Source: Catonia carolina (lineage: Eukaryota > Arthropoda > Insecta > Hemiptera > Achilidae). Taken from it: a stretch of 64,000 bases of DNA. This document shows positions 1-10,744 of the stretch, in pieces. A program made the translations under genes and the position numbers. The DNA is taken from positions 39,578,901 to 39,642,900 of the forward strand of contig JAQMRL010000004.1 in the NCBI GenBank assembly GCA_035578175.1. The letters are read 5' to 3'. Positions within the stretch are counted from its first letter, which is position 1. Each line of letters opens with the position of its first letter. The notes beneath the pieces were generated by a model, which worked only from the letters and a program-made list of their open reading frames with translations, ran no database searches and was not told where the DNA came from.

Positions 1-200
1 AATTTTACTTTAAGGAGAAGAGGTACCCAGGGGTACATTCTCCGTTTATAACTACGGGTATTGTCCGTTATTAAGACCAAAAGGTCTCTACTCCATTTTC
101 GCTTCAAACGTCCCATAGTCCGGAAGTTCCTTGTAGCTAGATCGCGGGCTAATTGGTTTGGATGGTTAAGAAATCGTTCATGAAATTTAGTAGCAGTGAA
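1..200 (-). pseudogene. Jockey-type LINE 3' end, cut by window edge
   Basis: This stretch is a second, diverged copy of the Jockey-type 3' end at 1852-2050. Both share the 3' untranslated part (the plus strand reads taaggagaagagg) and the last codons of the reverse transcriptase ORF. Similarity fades near 190-200, where the copy appears truncated. The element reads leftward on the minus strand, so its 3' terminus lies at or just beyond base 1. It is too short to code for anything. The family assignment rests on the longer copy next door. Confidence 0.7.
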
Positions 201-555
201 AGTTTGTAGATGAAATTATTTCCAATGAAGAAATTTCTTACCAGAAATCATATCTCTCTTTACATAACCTAAACTATTTTACAACATTTTTCTTAATTTT
301 ATATTTTCATTAGTTTATTTCGATCCATATCAGCATCAGTCATTAGCATTAGTCATTACTATGGGGGTGTGTAACGGTGATTCTGAACTTGTAATAATTT
401 CTAGATATTACTTTCTCTTGTCCTATATGTTATGTGGGAAAGCAAAGAATTGTTTTCTTATCGATTTTTCAAAAACGAATTTTCACCAGTTATGCAGTTT
501 CATCGGATTCCAGGAATGTTTCTTAATTTTTTTTGGAAACTAAATTCTCAGGGCA
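201..555. other. AT-rich spacer, nothing recognised
   Basis: Short open frames occur here (for example 361-543 on the plus strand), but they show no domain, codon pattern or splice context that would support a gene. Confidence 0.5.
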
Positions 556-714
556 GCCGCTTCCATGGCGTACTGATTTGCGTGCTACGCTACAAAGTGG
601 AAGATCCCGGGTTCAAGTTCTGGATAGGGTCTGGAAATACTAACAGGTTTAAACTCGCCATTCCGTATTCTTATGTAGTCAAAATCATATTGTTGACGTA
701 ACTGAAATAAAAAA
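556..714 (+). repeat. SINE-1 (tRNA-derived), degenerate copy
   Basis: A tRNA-like head ends in a B-box-like CCCGGGTTCAAGT and the family word GGGTCTGGAAAT. The SINE-1 tail (GTAGTC, a TGTTGAC-like word, then AAATAA) follows. It matches the better-preserved copy at 41546-41700. Confidence 0.65.
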
Positions 715-861
715 CTTATAAGGGCGTTTCACCACCAAAGGTTAAAAAAAATTTCTGAAGTAATTTTATTTTAGTAGAACAAGATTTGATTTAGCCTACG
801 GTGTTGAAAAAAATCATGAGATCCAAACAAATCAATGGTAAATTATTGTTTTTTTTTAGTT

Positions 862-1022
862 TTTATTTAAAGTCGGATCAACAGCTTAGTCATTAGTGAC
901 TACGGTGGGTTATTCAATTGGAACATTAGATTTTGACTTGTGAAAATTTCCAGATCTTAGGCCGGAAATAGAATCGGGACCTCCGCGTTAAAGGCTAACT
1001 CACTAAACACTACTAGGAGGCC
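862..1022 (-). repeat. SINE-1 copy
   Basis: Read on the minus strand, this has the GGAGGTCCCGATT-type head, the TTTCCAGATC junction, the ACCGTAGTC core and the TGTTGATCCGACTTTAAATAA tail shared by the other SINE-1 copies. It lies opposite in orientation to the copy 150 bases to its left. Confidence 0.75.
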
Positions 1023-1359
1023 AGTAAATTTTATTGTTACTTCGCTGTTCAGAAACGTTTGCTTATTTACAAAACAGATCGAACGAAAAAGACACTACAA
1101 CTTTGTGTCTTATTTGGTAAATTCTACGTTTTGGTACGAACAAAGAAATATTTTTGGAATTCCTTTATTTTCACTAGAAATAGTCATGCAAAATGAAATC
1201 GACTGCAATTCTTTAGATTGTGTTATATTTCTAAGTAAAACTCACAGTGATATTTACAAAAAAAAGTTATTTCTCAAAATGTTGTATACATAGCGTGTAT
1301 ATAACTTTATAGTGTACATTAAATGTACATTGTACATTGGTCTCTAATTTTTAATTTAC

Positions 1360-1550
1360 TTTCTCGACAACAACGAAGATATTCACCGACTGAAATATGT
1401 TAAAATATAAGACACCTTTATGATTTTGTTAATTAATTAATTTTTTGTTTTGCTATAACAACTATGTGAATGCCGAAGCTATACAGCTACTCGACAACGC
1501 AGATCTGAATAGGAGACTTTCTCGTGTAAAACCATTTGAACTGGTGTAAT
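1360..1550 (+). pseudogene. two Jockey-type LINE C-terminal scraps
   Basis: Bases 1360-1436 match the 3' coding end of the Jockey-type relic at 47090-47165: both read through cgaagatattcac-like and gattttgttaat words. A second scrap at about 1478-1550 translates to a similar C-terminal motif (LLDNADLNRRLSRVKPFEL). Both are a few dozen bases long, non-functional, and on the plus strand, opposite to the Jockey copies on either side. Confidence 0.5.
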
Positions 1551-1851
1551 GAACAGTATAAAGTTATTAATTTGTTAGTTAATAGTTACTTGTATATATT
1601 TTTAAGTGTTTGGTAAATATCAATGATTAGTACATTTTATAAATAGTGTATTAGAATATCGAACATAAACTAAGAACTTTGGTAAATTCTTAGATTAAGT
1701 ACTTAGATCAATTAAATTAGAACAAAATTAGTTATTCTCAGACTAGTCACAATAAATTTCACAATCTTTTCTTTTTTGTTTTTAATTTTATTACGGTACT
1801 ATACATTGAGCTACACAATTACCGTATATGATATTTAAATGGCTGTGGGTA

Positions 1852-2715
1852 GTTTTGCTTTAAGGAGAAGAGGGGCCCAGTGGTACATTCTCCGTTTATA
1901 ACTAAGGGTATTGTCCGTTATTCAGACCAAGAGGTTTCTACTCCATTTTCGCTTGAGACGTCCCAAAGTTGGGAAGTTCCTTGTAGCTAGATCACGGTCT
2001 AGTTGATTTGGATGGTCATCTAGTTGTTCGTGAAATTTACTATACAAGGACGCGGTTAGCTCCTTTACTGTCGGAATTTTGAAATCGTCGTGGAGGATTT
2101 TATTGCTTACATAAAAAGGAGTGCCAGAAGCAAGTCTAAAGAATTTTGATTGAAAGGCCTGGATCGACTTCAAATTACTCTCTGCCGCCTCTCCAAAGAG
2201 CTGGACACCATAAGTCCAGGTTGGTCTCAAAAGAGTTTTGTACATTAAAATTTTGGAACGGAGGTTCAATTTTGATCGAGGGTTAATTAAGCAGAAGAGT
2301 AGCTTCTGGCGGCGGTTAAGTTGTAAACGTTTTGTACGCAGATGATGCTTTCAAGTTAGTCGCCTGTCAAGCCATAAGCCAAGATATCGCACCACTCTGG
2401 CTTGGGGGATATAAACGTTATTCAGTTTCACAGGTGGACAAGTTTGACGTCGTAAGGTGAACGTAACCTTTGTTAACCTAATTGGTTCACCTTAATACAC
2501 CAACGGGTAAGCCAGTCCTGTATTAATAAAAGATGTCGCTGAACAGATCTGAAAGCCTCATCCGCGCTCTTTTCCCGTACAAGAATTGCTGTGTCATCAG
2601 CATACGTCGCGGTTACCGATGTGTCCAAAATAGGCATATCCGATGCAAATACGCTATACAAAAATGGGGATAGTATTGCTCCTTGGGGTACTTTGGCGTT
2701 AATCCTGCTAATTAT
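1852..2715 (-). pseudogene. Jockey-type LINE reverse transcriptase, broken 3' half
   Basis: This is the C-terminal half of a non-LTR retrotransposon reverse transcriptase. Read from 2715 leftward it has the VPQGAILSPFLYS motif, the catalytic TATYADDTAIL box, then a frameshift near 2480. The YLGLWLDRRL region follows, then an in-frame stop near 2355, then the C-terminal part (1922-2269) with RPTWTYGVQLFGEA and FYVSNKILHDDFKIP. These are typical of the Jockey clade, whose enzyme copies element RNA into target DNA. About the first two thirds of the ORF is missing. The 5' break falls beside an inverted repeat at 2703-2756. A diverged copy of its 3' end lies at 1-200. Frameshift, stop and truncation show it is dead. 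The clade is well supported; the exact family is unknown. Confidence 0.85.
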
Positions 2716-2756
2716 TATTTTTTCACAATCTAAAAAAATTATAATAATTAGCAGGA
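2703..2756. repeat. 16-bp perfect inverted repeat at a LINE break
   Basis: Arms TCCTGCTAATTATTAT (2703-2718) and its reverse complement (2741-2756) flank a 22-base AT-rich loop. It sits exactly where the Jockey-type coding match stops and the family A remnant starts. It may be a fold-back produced during truncated reverse transcription or end repair. Confidence 0.8.
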
Positions 2757-2767
2757 TGGACAGTAGA

Positions 2768-2872
2768 TGGTTTTCAGAGGGCAATAGTAAACCATCACAT
2801 TCCTGTTTTACTTAGTAAAGCCTCAATATGTTCAAAGCAGCCTTTCGGAACATGACCTAAACAACAACAAAC
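2768..2872 (+). repeat. family A, 3' fragment
   Basis: The last ~100 bases of family A: the AGAGGGCAATAGTAAACCA word, a decayed copy of the terminal stem-loop (GCCTTTCGG), then GACCTAAACAACAACAA. The 5' part is absent. Confidence 0.7.
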
Positions 2873-4220
2873 GTCCAATATCCATGTTATTTTGTTTATA
2901 ACGTATTGAAATACACTTATCAGATTTTTTTTTTATCAAATTTCATTCAATATAATCAATGATTAAGGTCGATTTACTTCTATTCATTTTTAAATAAACT
3001 TAAGGAACATTTACATCTCTTCCTTACACTTCTGTAAATTTGATGATATTTCATATTCCTCGAATGCGAAGGAATAAAATAAAATAAAACTTTATCTTGT
3101 CTACAATAATTATTATCTATCTGAAAAGATTTCTTTCCTGATTTAACTTTATATAAAGAAAAATTGTTAGAGCAAAAATATCATATTAGCTAAATCAAGG
3201 TTCAACAAGTGATCTCTTTTGTGAGTAAGCCAATAGGACAGGCGCTCTGCCAATCAACTACGGTGTTCTTTCTTCCTTTTCTTTTTCCAACAACTTTTAA
3301 ATCATTCTCCCTACCCCCATCTGAAAGTATTCGGTGTTACATCACTGTATGATGATGAGAGAACATCATTTGTTACACTTTCCACCGTTTTTCTCCCCTT
3401 TTCAAACTCACCCTACCACAATAGTTCTTCGTAAATTCTCGTCTCTCTGTATTTTTCAACAGGCGTGCTATCTCTTTTTATATTTATGTCACTCTTAACT
3501 GTTAACTCTGACACAATCAAATTTCTCTTCTTTTGTAAATCATCTATCTGTCAAAAATAAACGCTTAATTGTTCAAACAATACGATAGTAACTGTATTGT
3601 TTACACATATATCCGGGTATTTAATCGTTCGTTTAACTTTATAGGTTTTATTTTTTAAATTTTCATACATTTTTTTCAGAACAGCAATATCAAGGTAATG
3701 CAGAATCCATATCTTATATTTTATTAACAAACGAAACATTTTCTCAGAAACTATTTAACTATTCTCGTTCAAACTTTTATTAAGGAAATTATGCTGGCAT
3801 GTTAAGTTTCTCAGGATCCTAGAATTTTTTTGAACGAAGATTTAAAGTAAAAGAAATTAAAAAGTTTATAAAACCTCTAAAAAATCCTCCGCTCTCTACG
3901 TTTTACGACAAACTAAACTCAAAGCGTTTAACTTATCACACAGCCGTAAAATTGAAAGAAAAATCACTATTTTATAAATGAATAAGTGTCCGAAAGAAGG
4001 GCCTACGTTCCATTTTGTAAATTTCACAGGAGAGCATGTTTAAGTCAGAGCAAAATGAAATTGTCGTTATTCAAAATATGCCTTTATTCCATCTAACGAA
4101 TAATAAAACCCTTTATTTGTACAATAGAAAACATAATATCTTTACTTTTAAAACGAAACTATAAAACAGAAACAGTTAATTAGGTGTCCACTAAGTAGGG
4201 TGCTAAACTTTGGGAGATGC
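2873..4220. other. AT-rich spacer without recognised features
   Basis: No coding region, known repeat family or RNA gene is recognised. The ORF at 3551-3739 (minus) is AT-rich and shows no family similarity. Bases 3200-3420 are slightly less AT-rich but unassigned. Confidence 0.5.
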
Positions 4221-4221
4221 T

Positions 4222-5305
4222 TTCTTCTTCTTCTTCTTCTTTGGCCTCGCCTCTTCCCGTTACGCGGGGTCGGCTTTCCCAATCAGAGAGCTCCATTTGT
4301 TACGCTCCTGTGCGTCTTCCTCGGATAAGCCCAACATTTTCATGTCTCTTTGGACATTCGTCATCCACGTGGTAAGGGGTCTACCCCTTCCTCTCCTCCC
4401 TGTAGCCATTGAAAGGCACCTCTTCACGACATGATCATCCGTTCTCCTGAGCACATGACCATACCATCTCATCCTGGACTCTCGCACCTTTTCTGCTATA
4501 TTAGCAACTTTGAAGGTTCCCCTTATATGCTCATTCCGCACCTTATCCTTCAATGTGACTCCTCCCGCCCATCGCAGCATGCGCATCTCTGTAGTGTGGA
4601 GTTTCTGTTCATGCACTCTCTTAAGTGCCCAAGCTTCGCTGCCATAGACAAGTGCTGGTCTAACTGCCGCTCTGTAGACTCTTCCCTTTATTTTTATGGG
4701 CACTTTTGGGTCACACAGAACCCCAGTCAGCATACGCCACCTGTTCCAGCCCGATGTTATTTTATGCACTATTTCAGCCTCCATGGATCCATCCTCTGAG
4801 ATCACTGCCCCCAGATACTTGAAAGTTTTAACTCTGGGCAGGGGGGTTGCCTCAAGTTTGATGTCTCCACTCCATGAGTCATCAGGATCAAAACCACAAA
4901 ACATGTACTCTGTTTTCGTTCTACTGATGCGCAACCCATTTTGTTCCAGTGCTTTTCTCCAATTTTCCAAGTTCTCTTGAATCCCCTGCAGGCTATTTGA
5001 TATAAGGGCTACATCATCAGCATACAAAATGTTCCATGGAGTCTCCTTTTGAATTTCCGATGTCAAGTAGTTCATGACAGTATTAAACAACAAGGGACTT
5101 AAGGCACTGCCTTGATGCACACCAACCCTAATATTGAAATACTTGGATGATCCAGCTGGGGTTTTAATGCCTGTTTCAACATTGTCATACATGTCCATAA
5201 TAAGTCTGACATAACATTCAGGGAGTCCATGTGCTCTCAGAGCCTGCCATATAATTGTTCTCGGAACTCGATCAAATGCCTTTTCAAGGTCAATAAATAC
5301 CATCC
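4222..5305 (-). pseudogene. RTE-type LINE, 5'-truncated reverse transcriptase
   Basis: A long open frame (4260-5303, 347 codons) covers the reverse transcriptase core and C-terminal region of a non-LTR retrotransposon. Visible motifs are MVFIDLEKAFDRVPR (start of the palm), RVGVHQGSALSPLLF, the catalytic LYADDVAL and FKYLGAVISEDG. The C-terminal zone has RMRWYGHVLRRTDD and GRRGRGRPLTTW. The frame is uninterrupted, so the insertion is fairly young, but it starts abruptly inside the domain and lacks the endonuclease and N-terminal fingers, so it is a dead 5'-truncated copy. After the stop there are only about 18 bases before a (GAA)6 tail at 4222-4239. A minimal 3' UTR with a microsatellite tail is typical of RTE-clade elements. 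Plus-strand ORFs across it are shadows. Confidence 0.9.
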
Positions 5306-6514
5306 ATAGATTTGTGTTTTTTAAAGAAAAATTATTTTCTTACGATTTTTTTTTGTGAAAAGAGTAACACTTTATTTGTTCAAATACAATCACAAATAGC
5401 TGAGTTAGAACGGAAAATTTAATCGAAAATCTTTTGCCTGTTTTTACGTCTTCACATAAGCCAAGGCGTTTGTGTTAGAAATACTGTAATTAATTTTGTG
5501 TAAAAACAAACTCTCTTTAGAATAAAATTTCATAATTCAAAATGTATTAAAATAAGTCAAATATTATCAAAAATGTTTGACTTTGACGGTTCATTGAAAT
5601 CCAACCATTAAAGTAAACTGGTAACTTTTGTCTAGCATTCAAATCCGCATTAAATTAACTAACTACATTTACTATGAATTGATAATAAAAATAATATTGT
5701 ATCAATATTAGATGAAGGTTATTAAACATTTTCACCTTTAAATTAAATTTCAATTATATCTTAATAAAACATAAATTAAAAACAATATTTAGTTAATGTT
5801 TACTTTAATGATGGTACTAAAATTTAAGCTTATTTTATGATTCGGGTTGACATAAAAAGAAAATGAAGGAAATTTTTAATACGGAAAGAAATTAGCTTAC
5901 ATTCCTACATTACGTTGATTATAATTAATTACTTAACAATATAAAAATTAAGAATTTTATTTCTTCTAATTTTCTTTGAGAAGTTTAGAAGAAAATCTTT
6001 TGCTTGTCATTTAATAATTTGATTAGAGCTTAAATTTTGTTAATAATCAGAGAGATTGGATAATTATATTATTAAACAGAATAATACAGTAGTATATTGT
6101 TGTTAATATTAGAAACAGGAGGGTTGTTTAATAGTTGTCGCGCTTGTGGTAGGGCCAAGAAACAGTCAAGTTGTGTCGGTTGTATTTGATAAGGAGATCA
6201 TAGAAGGATGGGGGTGTAAGTTATGAATAGGACCAATTATATTCTCATCTTGCTGGCGATACAATTCTATTAGTATTACTAACTTCACGCTCCCTTACCC
6301 GTAAGTCATATTTGTCTTGTGTTGCTATATCATCAATGTCTTTACCAACGTATTGACAAATTACGAGTATATGTCAGCTTATCTTAACATACGCACATAA
6401 ACAGATGCTTTCATCACCTTTGTCTTTGTTGCAAAATGGTTCTACTATTGAATATTATATTAGATCTATTCGGTACAATTCTTATTACATGTACATTAAT
6501 TTAAAAAAAATTAT
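5306..6514. other. AT-rich spacer, nothing recognised
   Basis: The stretch is mostly A+T-rich with short homopolymer runs. Bases 6110-6310 are slightly more GC-rich but match nothing else in the window and contain no convincing ORF or splice pattern. Confidence 0.5.
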
Positions 6515-6590
6515 AAAAAAAATCTGGTGTGAAACACTCACACAACTTTCTCTTGCCAATGCAAATAATCAACAAATTAATCTAATATAT
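6515..6590. repeat. family B end, interrupted by the LTR
   Basis: Contains the family B terminal word CTGGTGTGAAACACTCACAC followed by ACTTTCTCTTGCC and AATGCAAATAAT. The match stops at the border of the solo LTR, which suggests that the LTR inserted into a family B copy. Confidence 0.7.
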
Positions 6591-7162
6591 TGTGACACTT
6601 ATCGCTAAGGTCTGTTTCGGGATCTACGTTATTAAATAATTAATACACTAAAGTTTACAATTACAAATTAATTTATTACAAATATTACACTAAAAGATTT
6701 ACAAAATAAATAATAAACTAATTGTAATGAAGTAATACAATAAATAACTTAATAATTCACTTAAAATAAATAATAAACTAATTATAATTGAGTAACACAA
6801 TAAATAACTTAAATAATTTATTTAGCACTACTTACAATAATTGTACACAAACCACATACACAAAATGATAGTATAAAAATACCTCGGAACCGTTAATCTG
6901 ATATAACGCCCCGATAGCACGCATCAAACACTCGTCAGAGATCAAACGGATACTAACTAACTGACCGCGCTCGGGGGTCTCTTTATATAGTGAATCAAAA
7001 AATAATCTTCCCGAAAGACACCGAAATTCGACACAAATAATAGAGTACAAAAACCCCTTTATAAATGAGTGCTAGAAAAATCTATTGTAAACAAGTCAAC
7101 AATAGATCTATTGTAAATAAAAAGTGTAATCAACCGGCCCTTTCATAAATAGTTGTACAACA
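6591..7162 (-). mobile_element. solo LTR of an LTR retrotransposon
   Basis: On the minus strand this runs from TGTTGTACAAC to AGTGTCACA, the usual TG...CA limits. It holds a TATATAAAG box (6981-6989) and an arthropod initiator TCAGTTAG (6957-6964) at normal spacing, then a transcribed part with two ~60-bp AT-rich tandem units near 6700-6830. Its terminal words (AGATCCCGAAAC, GATAAGTGT) recur at 9560-9585 and, more diverged, at 14860-14900, so this LTR family has relatives in the window. No internal gag-pol sequence adjoins it. The flanking target duplication is not clean, so the exact ends could be off by a few bases. It likely arose by LTR-LTR recombination. Confidence 0.7.
6957..6989 (-). 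promoter_or_regulatory. LTR core promoter: TATA box and initiator
   Basis: TATATAAAG at 6989-6981 and TCAGTTAG at 6964-6957 (minus strand) lie about 25 bases apart, as in arthropod RNA polymerase II promoters. The position inside the LTR marks the U3/R border. Confidence 0.65.
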
Positions 7163-7530
7163 ATAATCCGATCTTCTCATACACCTTTTATAAACAGGTA
7201 TACTTTTATTGTTACTATTGTCCTATTGTTACTTTTTCACTCTATTATCTACTCTTTACCATTTTATGAACATATTACCATTTTACTAGAAATTTTGCGA
7301 ACCATGCCCTTCTTCGATATTGTCAATATATATTTTTTTGTTTTAGCTTTTATCTGTTATCGGGAACTGTACATTTTTGACAACTACCCAATTTAATTGC
7401 TACTTTTGCTGTAAAAGTTTAGTCGAAAGGACTAAAGAAAATTATAGATAACAATTTAAAAAAGTGCTAACAATTATGTCAAAAAATCACACCTGTCGGA
7501 TGGAGGAGATATGTAAATATAATAAATTGT
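7163..7530. other. spacer, nothing recognised
   Basis: AT-rich sequence between the LTR and the next family B end. No ORF or repeat match was found. Confidence 0.4.
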
Positions 7531-7544
7531 TTGTCGAATAATTT

Positions 7545-7605
7545 TTTAAAAATCTGGTGTGGAACACTAGAACAACCTTTTCTTGCCGTTCTTAATGATG
7601 AAAAA
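7545..7605. repeat. family B terminal fragment
   Basis: Diverged terminal repeat of family B (AATCTGGTGTGGAACACTAG and TTTTCTTGCCGTT). It corresponds to the end seen at 6515 and 22690. Confidence 0.6.
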
Positions 7606-7794
7606 TATACCCTAATTTTAATGGATTTTTTGTGAATTACTGAAAATTCATAAGAATCTTTTTTGAAGTTTTTTTGTAATGAGCGAAATCCGTAATTGAC
7701 GCTTATCTAAGCTATGTGGTAAAAAGTTCAAAATAAAAGTTGTAGCTACGTTTTTTAAGTATTCTACAAGAATTATTGTTGTACTTCGGTCCTT

Positions 7795-8045
7795 TTTGTA
7801 GGTTATCAGCCGAAAGGATGCTTTTAAACTCAAAAGCTTTAATAAGTAAACGAGGAGTGAGGTGGTTTGCCATGTCTTTCTTACTGAGTGTAAAAGTATG
7901 CTTACCAGTACGCCGGGACCTCTGAAAAGCATCTACTTTCCACCCTGCAAATGAATCCTTCATTTCATTCGCTATAGGGTCTGGCTAGGTAATGAAATTC
8001 ATAACTCTCAGAGGAGATAACTGTGACTAGTGTCTTTTACACACA
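7795..8045 (-). repeat. family A, degenerate copy
   Basis: Reverse-strand family A. The stem-loop region (GGTTATCAGCCGAAAGGATG on plus), the CATCTACTTTCCACCCTGCAAATGA core and the AGAGGAGATAACTG word are visible. It is diverged and lacks the outer 5' part. The minus-strand ORFs at 7648-7963 run through this repeat and are not genes. Confidence 0.75.
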
Positions 8046-9250
8046 CACAAATGAAACACTAAAAACATGGTTTTGGGGTTCAGGGGGGTCTGAAAACGTG
8101 TATTTCCGATGAAAACTCGATGCCGAAAAATCGACATGAAACTATACTGTCACAAAATCTAAAGAGAATGTGGGTTCGAGAATTTTCGAGGAAGACCGAG
8201 AGATTAAATTTTTAACGTAATTAATAAGAGTAATAAATAGTGTTTTTCCGAAAAATAGTTAGAAATATTATGTGTATAAATGGTATTTAATAGAAAAGAT
8301 AGCTATTGTTGTACAGATATTGTGACAGCTGGGTACCTATTTAGATAACTGGTCTTCTTGTAACACCTTTTATTCAATCCTAATTTGTTTCAGTTATTAA
8401 GATTTATCCAGAAGCCGTCAGAATAATTTTCTATTTTATTATTATATAAAAAATCTGTCTTTTCTCGAACTCTCCATTAGTCCACCTATAGGCTATAAGC
8501 GTCAATTTGTTTTATGATTAGTTTTAGTTTTTACGTTTCGTCTGTGATTGAGTCAGCGTATTCCACAGTGCATACCAGTACGTTAGAAAAGGTCAACGTT
8601 ACTGCCAATAACTTGAAAAGAAACTTTTTTATCCCCAGAAGGGATTGGCCAATTTGTAAGAGATAATTAAATTATATTGTATAGTTAAACATTTACCATC
8701 ATCATCCTTTCTGTTATGTAATTAAAATCCTTGAACATTATTAAATGATCATCATGCAATCATGTGTTATGTTTGCAGCATAATTATTGAATCTCGTTTT
8801 AATTATTAATTATCATAAGGAATAGTAATCAGTGTATTAATTGTTTATTATTCAATTTGTATGCTATCACATTAATATACCATCAATAAATTTGTTCATT
8901 TGAATAAACATATGATCAGTAAATTATTTTATTTTCACAGTAACCTAATTGTTATTTATACGAAAACAACAAGTCTTTGTCTATTATGTATATATGTATT
9001 AACATTTAACGTCCTTCTTATATAACTATATATTTTTTAACTTTAAGTAAATTCACTTCTAATATTAATATATTTTTTAGAACGAATGGGACGGTGAAAT
9101 TAATTCATGTTATCGGTTTGATGTTATACCGCCCATTAAAAAAAAATTTACAAAGTCTTTTCTTCTTCTTAGTTGCCTAGTAACTAAATAAATAACTCTT
9201 TTAAAATATTTTTTGATAATGTGAATTAAATAATTTTTAAAGTATTTATT
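8046..9250. other. AT-rich spacer, nothing recognised
   Basis: No coding or repeat assignment. A (CA)n-like run near 8040-8050 joins the family A end. Confidence 0.4.
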
Positions 9251-9256
9251 TTAGTC

Positions 9257-9306
9257 AGCTGGAGATGTTTATTTTATTTCAATAAACTCAAAATAAACAA
9301 CTCCAG
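9257..9306. repeat. imperfect 17-bp hairpin
   Basis: CTGGAGATGTTTATTTT and AAAATAAACAACTCCAG are reverse complements with one mismatch, separated by a short AT-rich loop. Function unknown. Confidence 0.6.
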
Positions 9307-9399
9307 ATGTGCATTAAATTTGTCTCATTACAAATAGTCTTTTGTTTAACTTTTATTTATTCTGTATAGTTTTTTGTAAGTAGTAAATAGTAAATTGTT

Positions 9400-9585
9400 T
9401 AAGTTTTTTTTTGTATTAGTTAATTATAATTAGTTTGTTACTTATTAAGTAATTTAATTGTAGATTTCAGTCGCTTATTTAATTGTAATTTTTAGTTGTA
9501 ATAAATACTTATAATTTTAAACTTAGTGTGTTAATTATTTTATTTACTCAGATCCCAAAACGGACCTTAGAGATAAGTGTTACAA
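9400..9585 (+). repeat. LTR-like 3' part, relative of the 6591-7162 LTR
   Basis: Shares with the solo LTR the order TTAGTTGTAATAAAT, a TTAATTATTTTATT run, AGATCCCAAAACGGACCTTAG and GATAAGTGTTACA, here on the plus strand. The U3 promoter part is not recognisable, so this is a truncated or more diverged relative. Confidence 0.55.
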
Positions 9586-10735
9586 TACTTTCCTTTCCTA
9601 TTATTTTCATATAGAGTAATGGAAGTTAAAAATATAGAAACTTTTCGCCCTAGATCAACTTTCATCATGATGTATTCTTAAAAAACTTACATCTTCGTAA
9701 ATTTCCAATAGATAATTTAAAAAATGAGTATTTGTCCAAAATCGGCACCGTTTAATCGTGTAAACAATAAAACTACAAATAATCGATTTTTTTGAGTGGA
9801 CTATCGCAGACGTAAGGGGTGCAGATTGTACCGGCTGGGTGCCAAGTACATATCAGTTTCTTTCATGTGTTTATTTAATATTTCTCTTTCTAATTCTTAC
9901 TTTGGTCTTCTATTGCTTCCTTTTACTCTCTCGATGTCTTTGTATAGTATGGTATAAGAAACTAATGCGATAGAGATAAAATTCGATACCTACCCGGATT
10001 AACACTTTATCATCACGTATGAAGCCAAGAAAGTGGTTTCCTTATAGAAGGATGCCCATCGTGTTTGCGCGCACGTGCTTGCGTGTGCTCGCGCTTTTAT
10101 ATAGTCGCAAGTGTACAGTTATTTCAAATTTCTATCTGATTGTGATGCTGCATCCAACGGATAAATGTGGTTTAAATCAAACGACAGTAACTAATTTATC
10201 ACTAATTAAACTAATTTACTGGTATATTACAATCTGTTCAATTTCTCTTAATAATAAGTAAGTAATATATCAAAGAAAGTTGAAAGTAAAGTATCAACCG
10301 GTTTTCAAACTCTTTGATATTTACGAAAAACCTAAAATAAAAATAAATAAATTATAAAAGAATGTTACGTGAAATTTTGATTACAGTATCCATCTGCAGT
10401 GCGTCTTCGATTTATCGTGCTTAAGTCTGGTCGGACACTGACGTTAAATCCAAATCTTCAAAAAAGGGGTGTGGGAAATTTATTTATTCTTATACGTTCA
10501 GTAATCCTGTTTTTTTTTAAATAATAGTGTCCAGGAGACTCCCAGGGGAGTATAGGATATGTCAAGAAGTTATAACACTTGAAATATAACATTACGAAAG
10601 TAATTTTTCAGATTTTTTTTAAAGTACTGAAAATTATCACAACATTTTGAAAATTGGAGTAATTTATTGATGTAGTTTCTCCCAGCATGAGTAGGATTTT
10701 GTTCAAACAATTTTATGGTGTGGTTAGTCAGGTAA
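9586..10735. other. spacer with no recognised gene
   Basis: Mostly AT-rich. Bases 10010-10110 hold a GC-richer patch (GCGCGCACGTGCTTGCGTG) inside an 80-codon frame with no recognisable family. I treat it as non-coding. Confidence 0.4.
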
Positions 10736-10744
10736 TAATCATTT

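Noticed and set aside
4210..4980. Three plus-strand ORFs of 74-122 codons
   Set aside because: They lie antisense to the continuous RTE-type reverse transcriptase frame at 4260-5303 and show no motif of their own.
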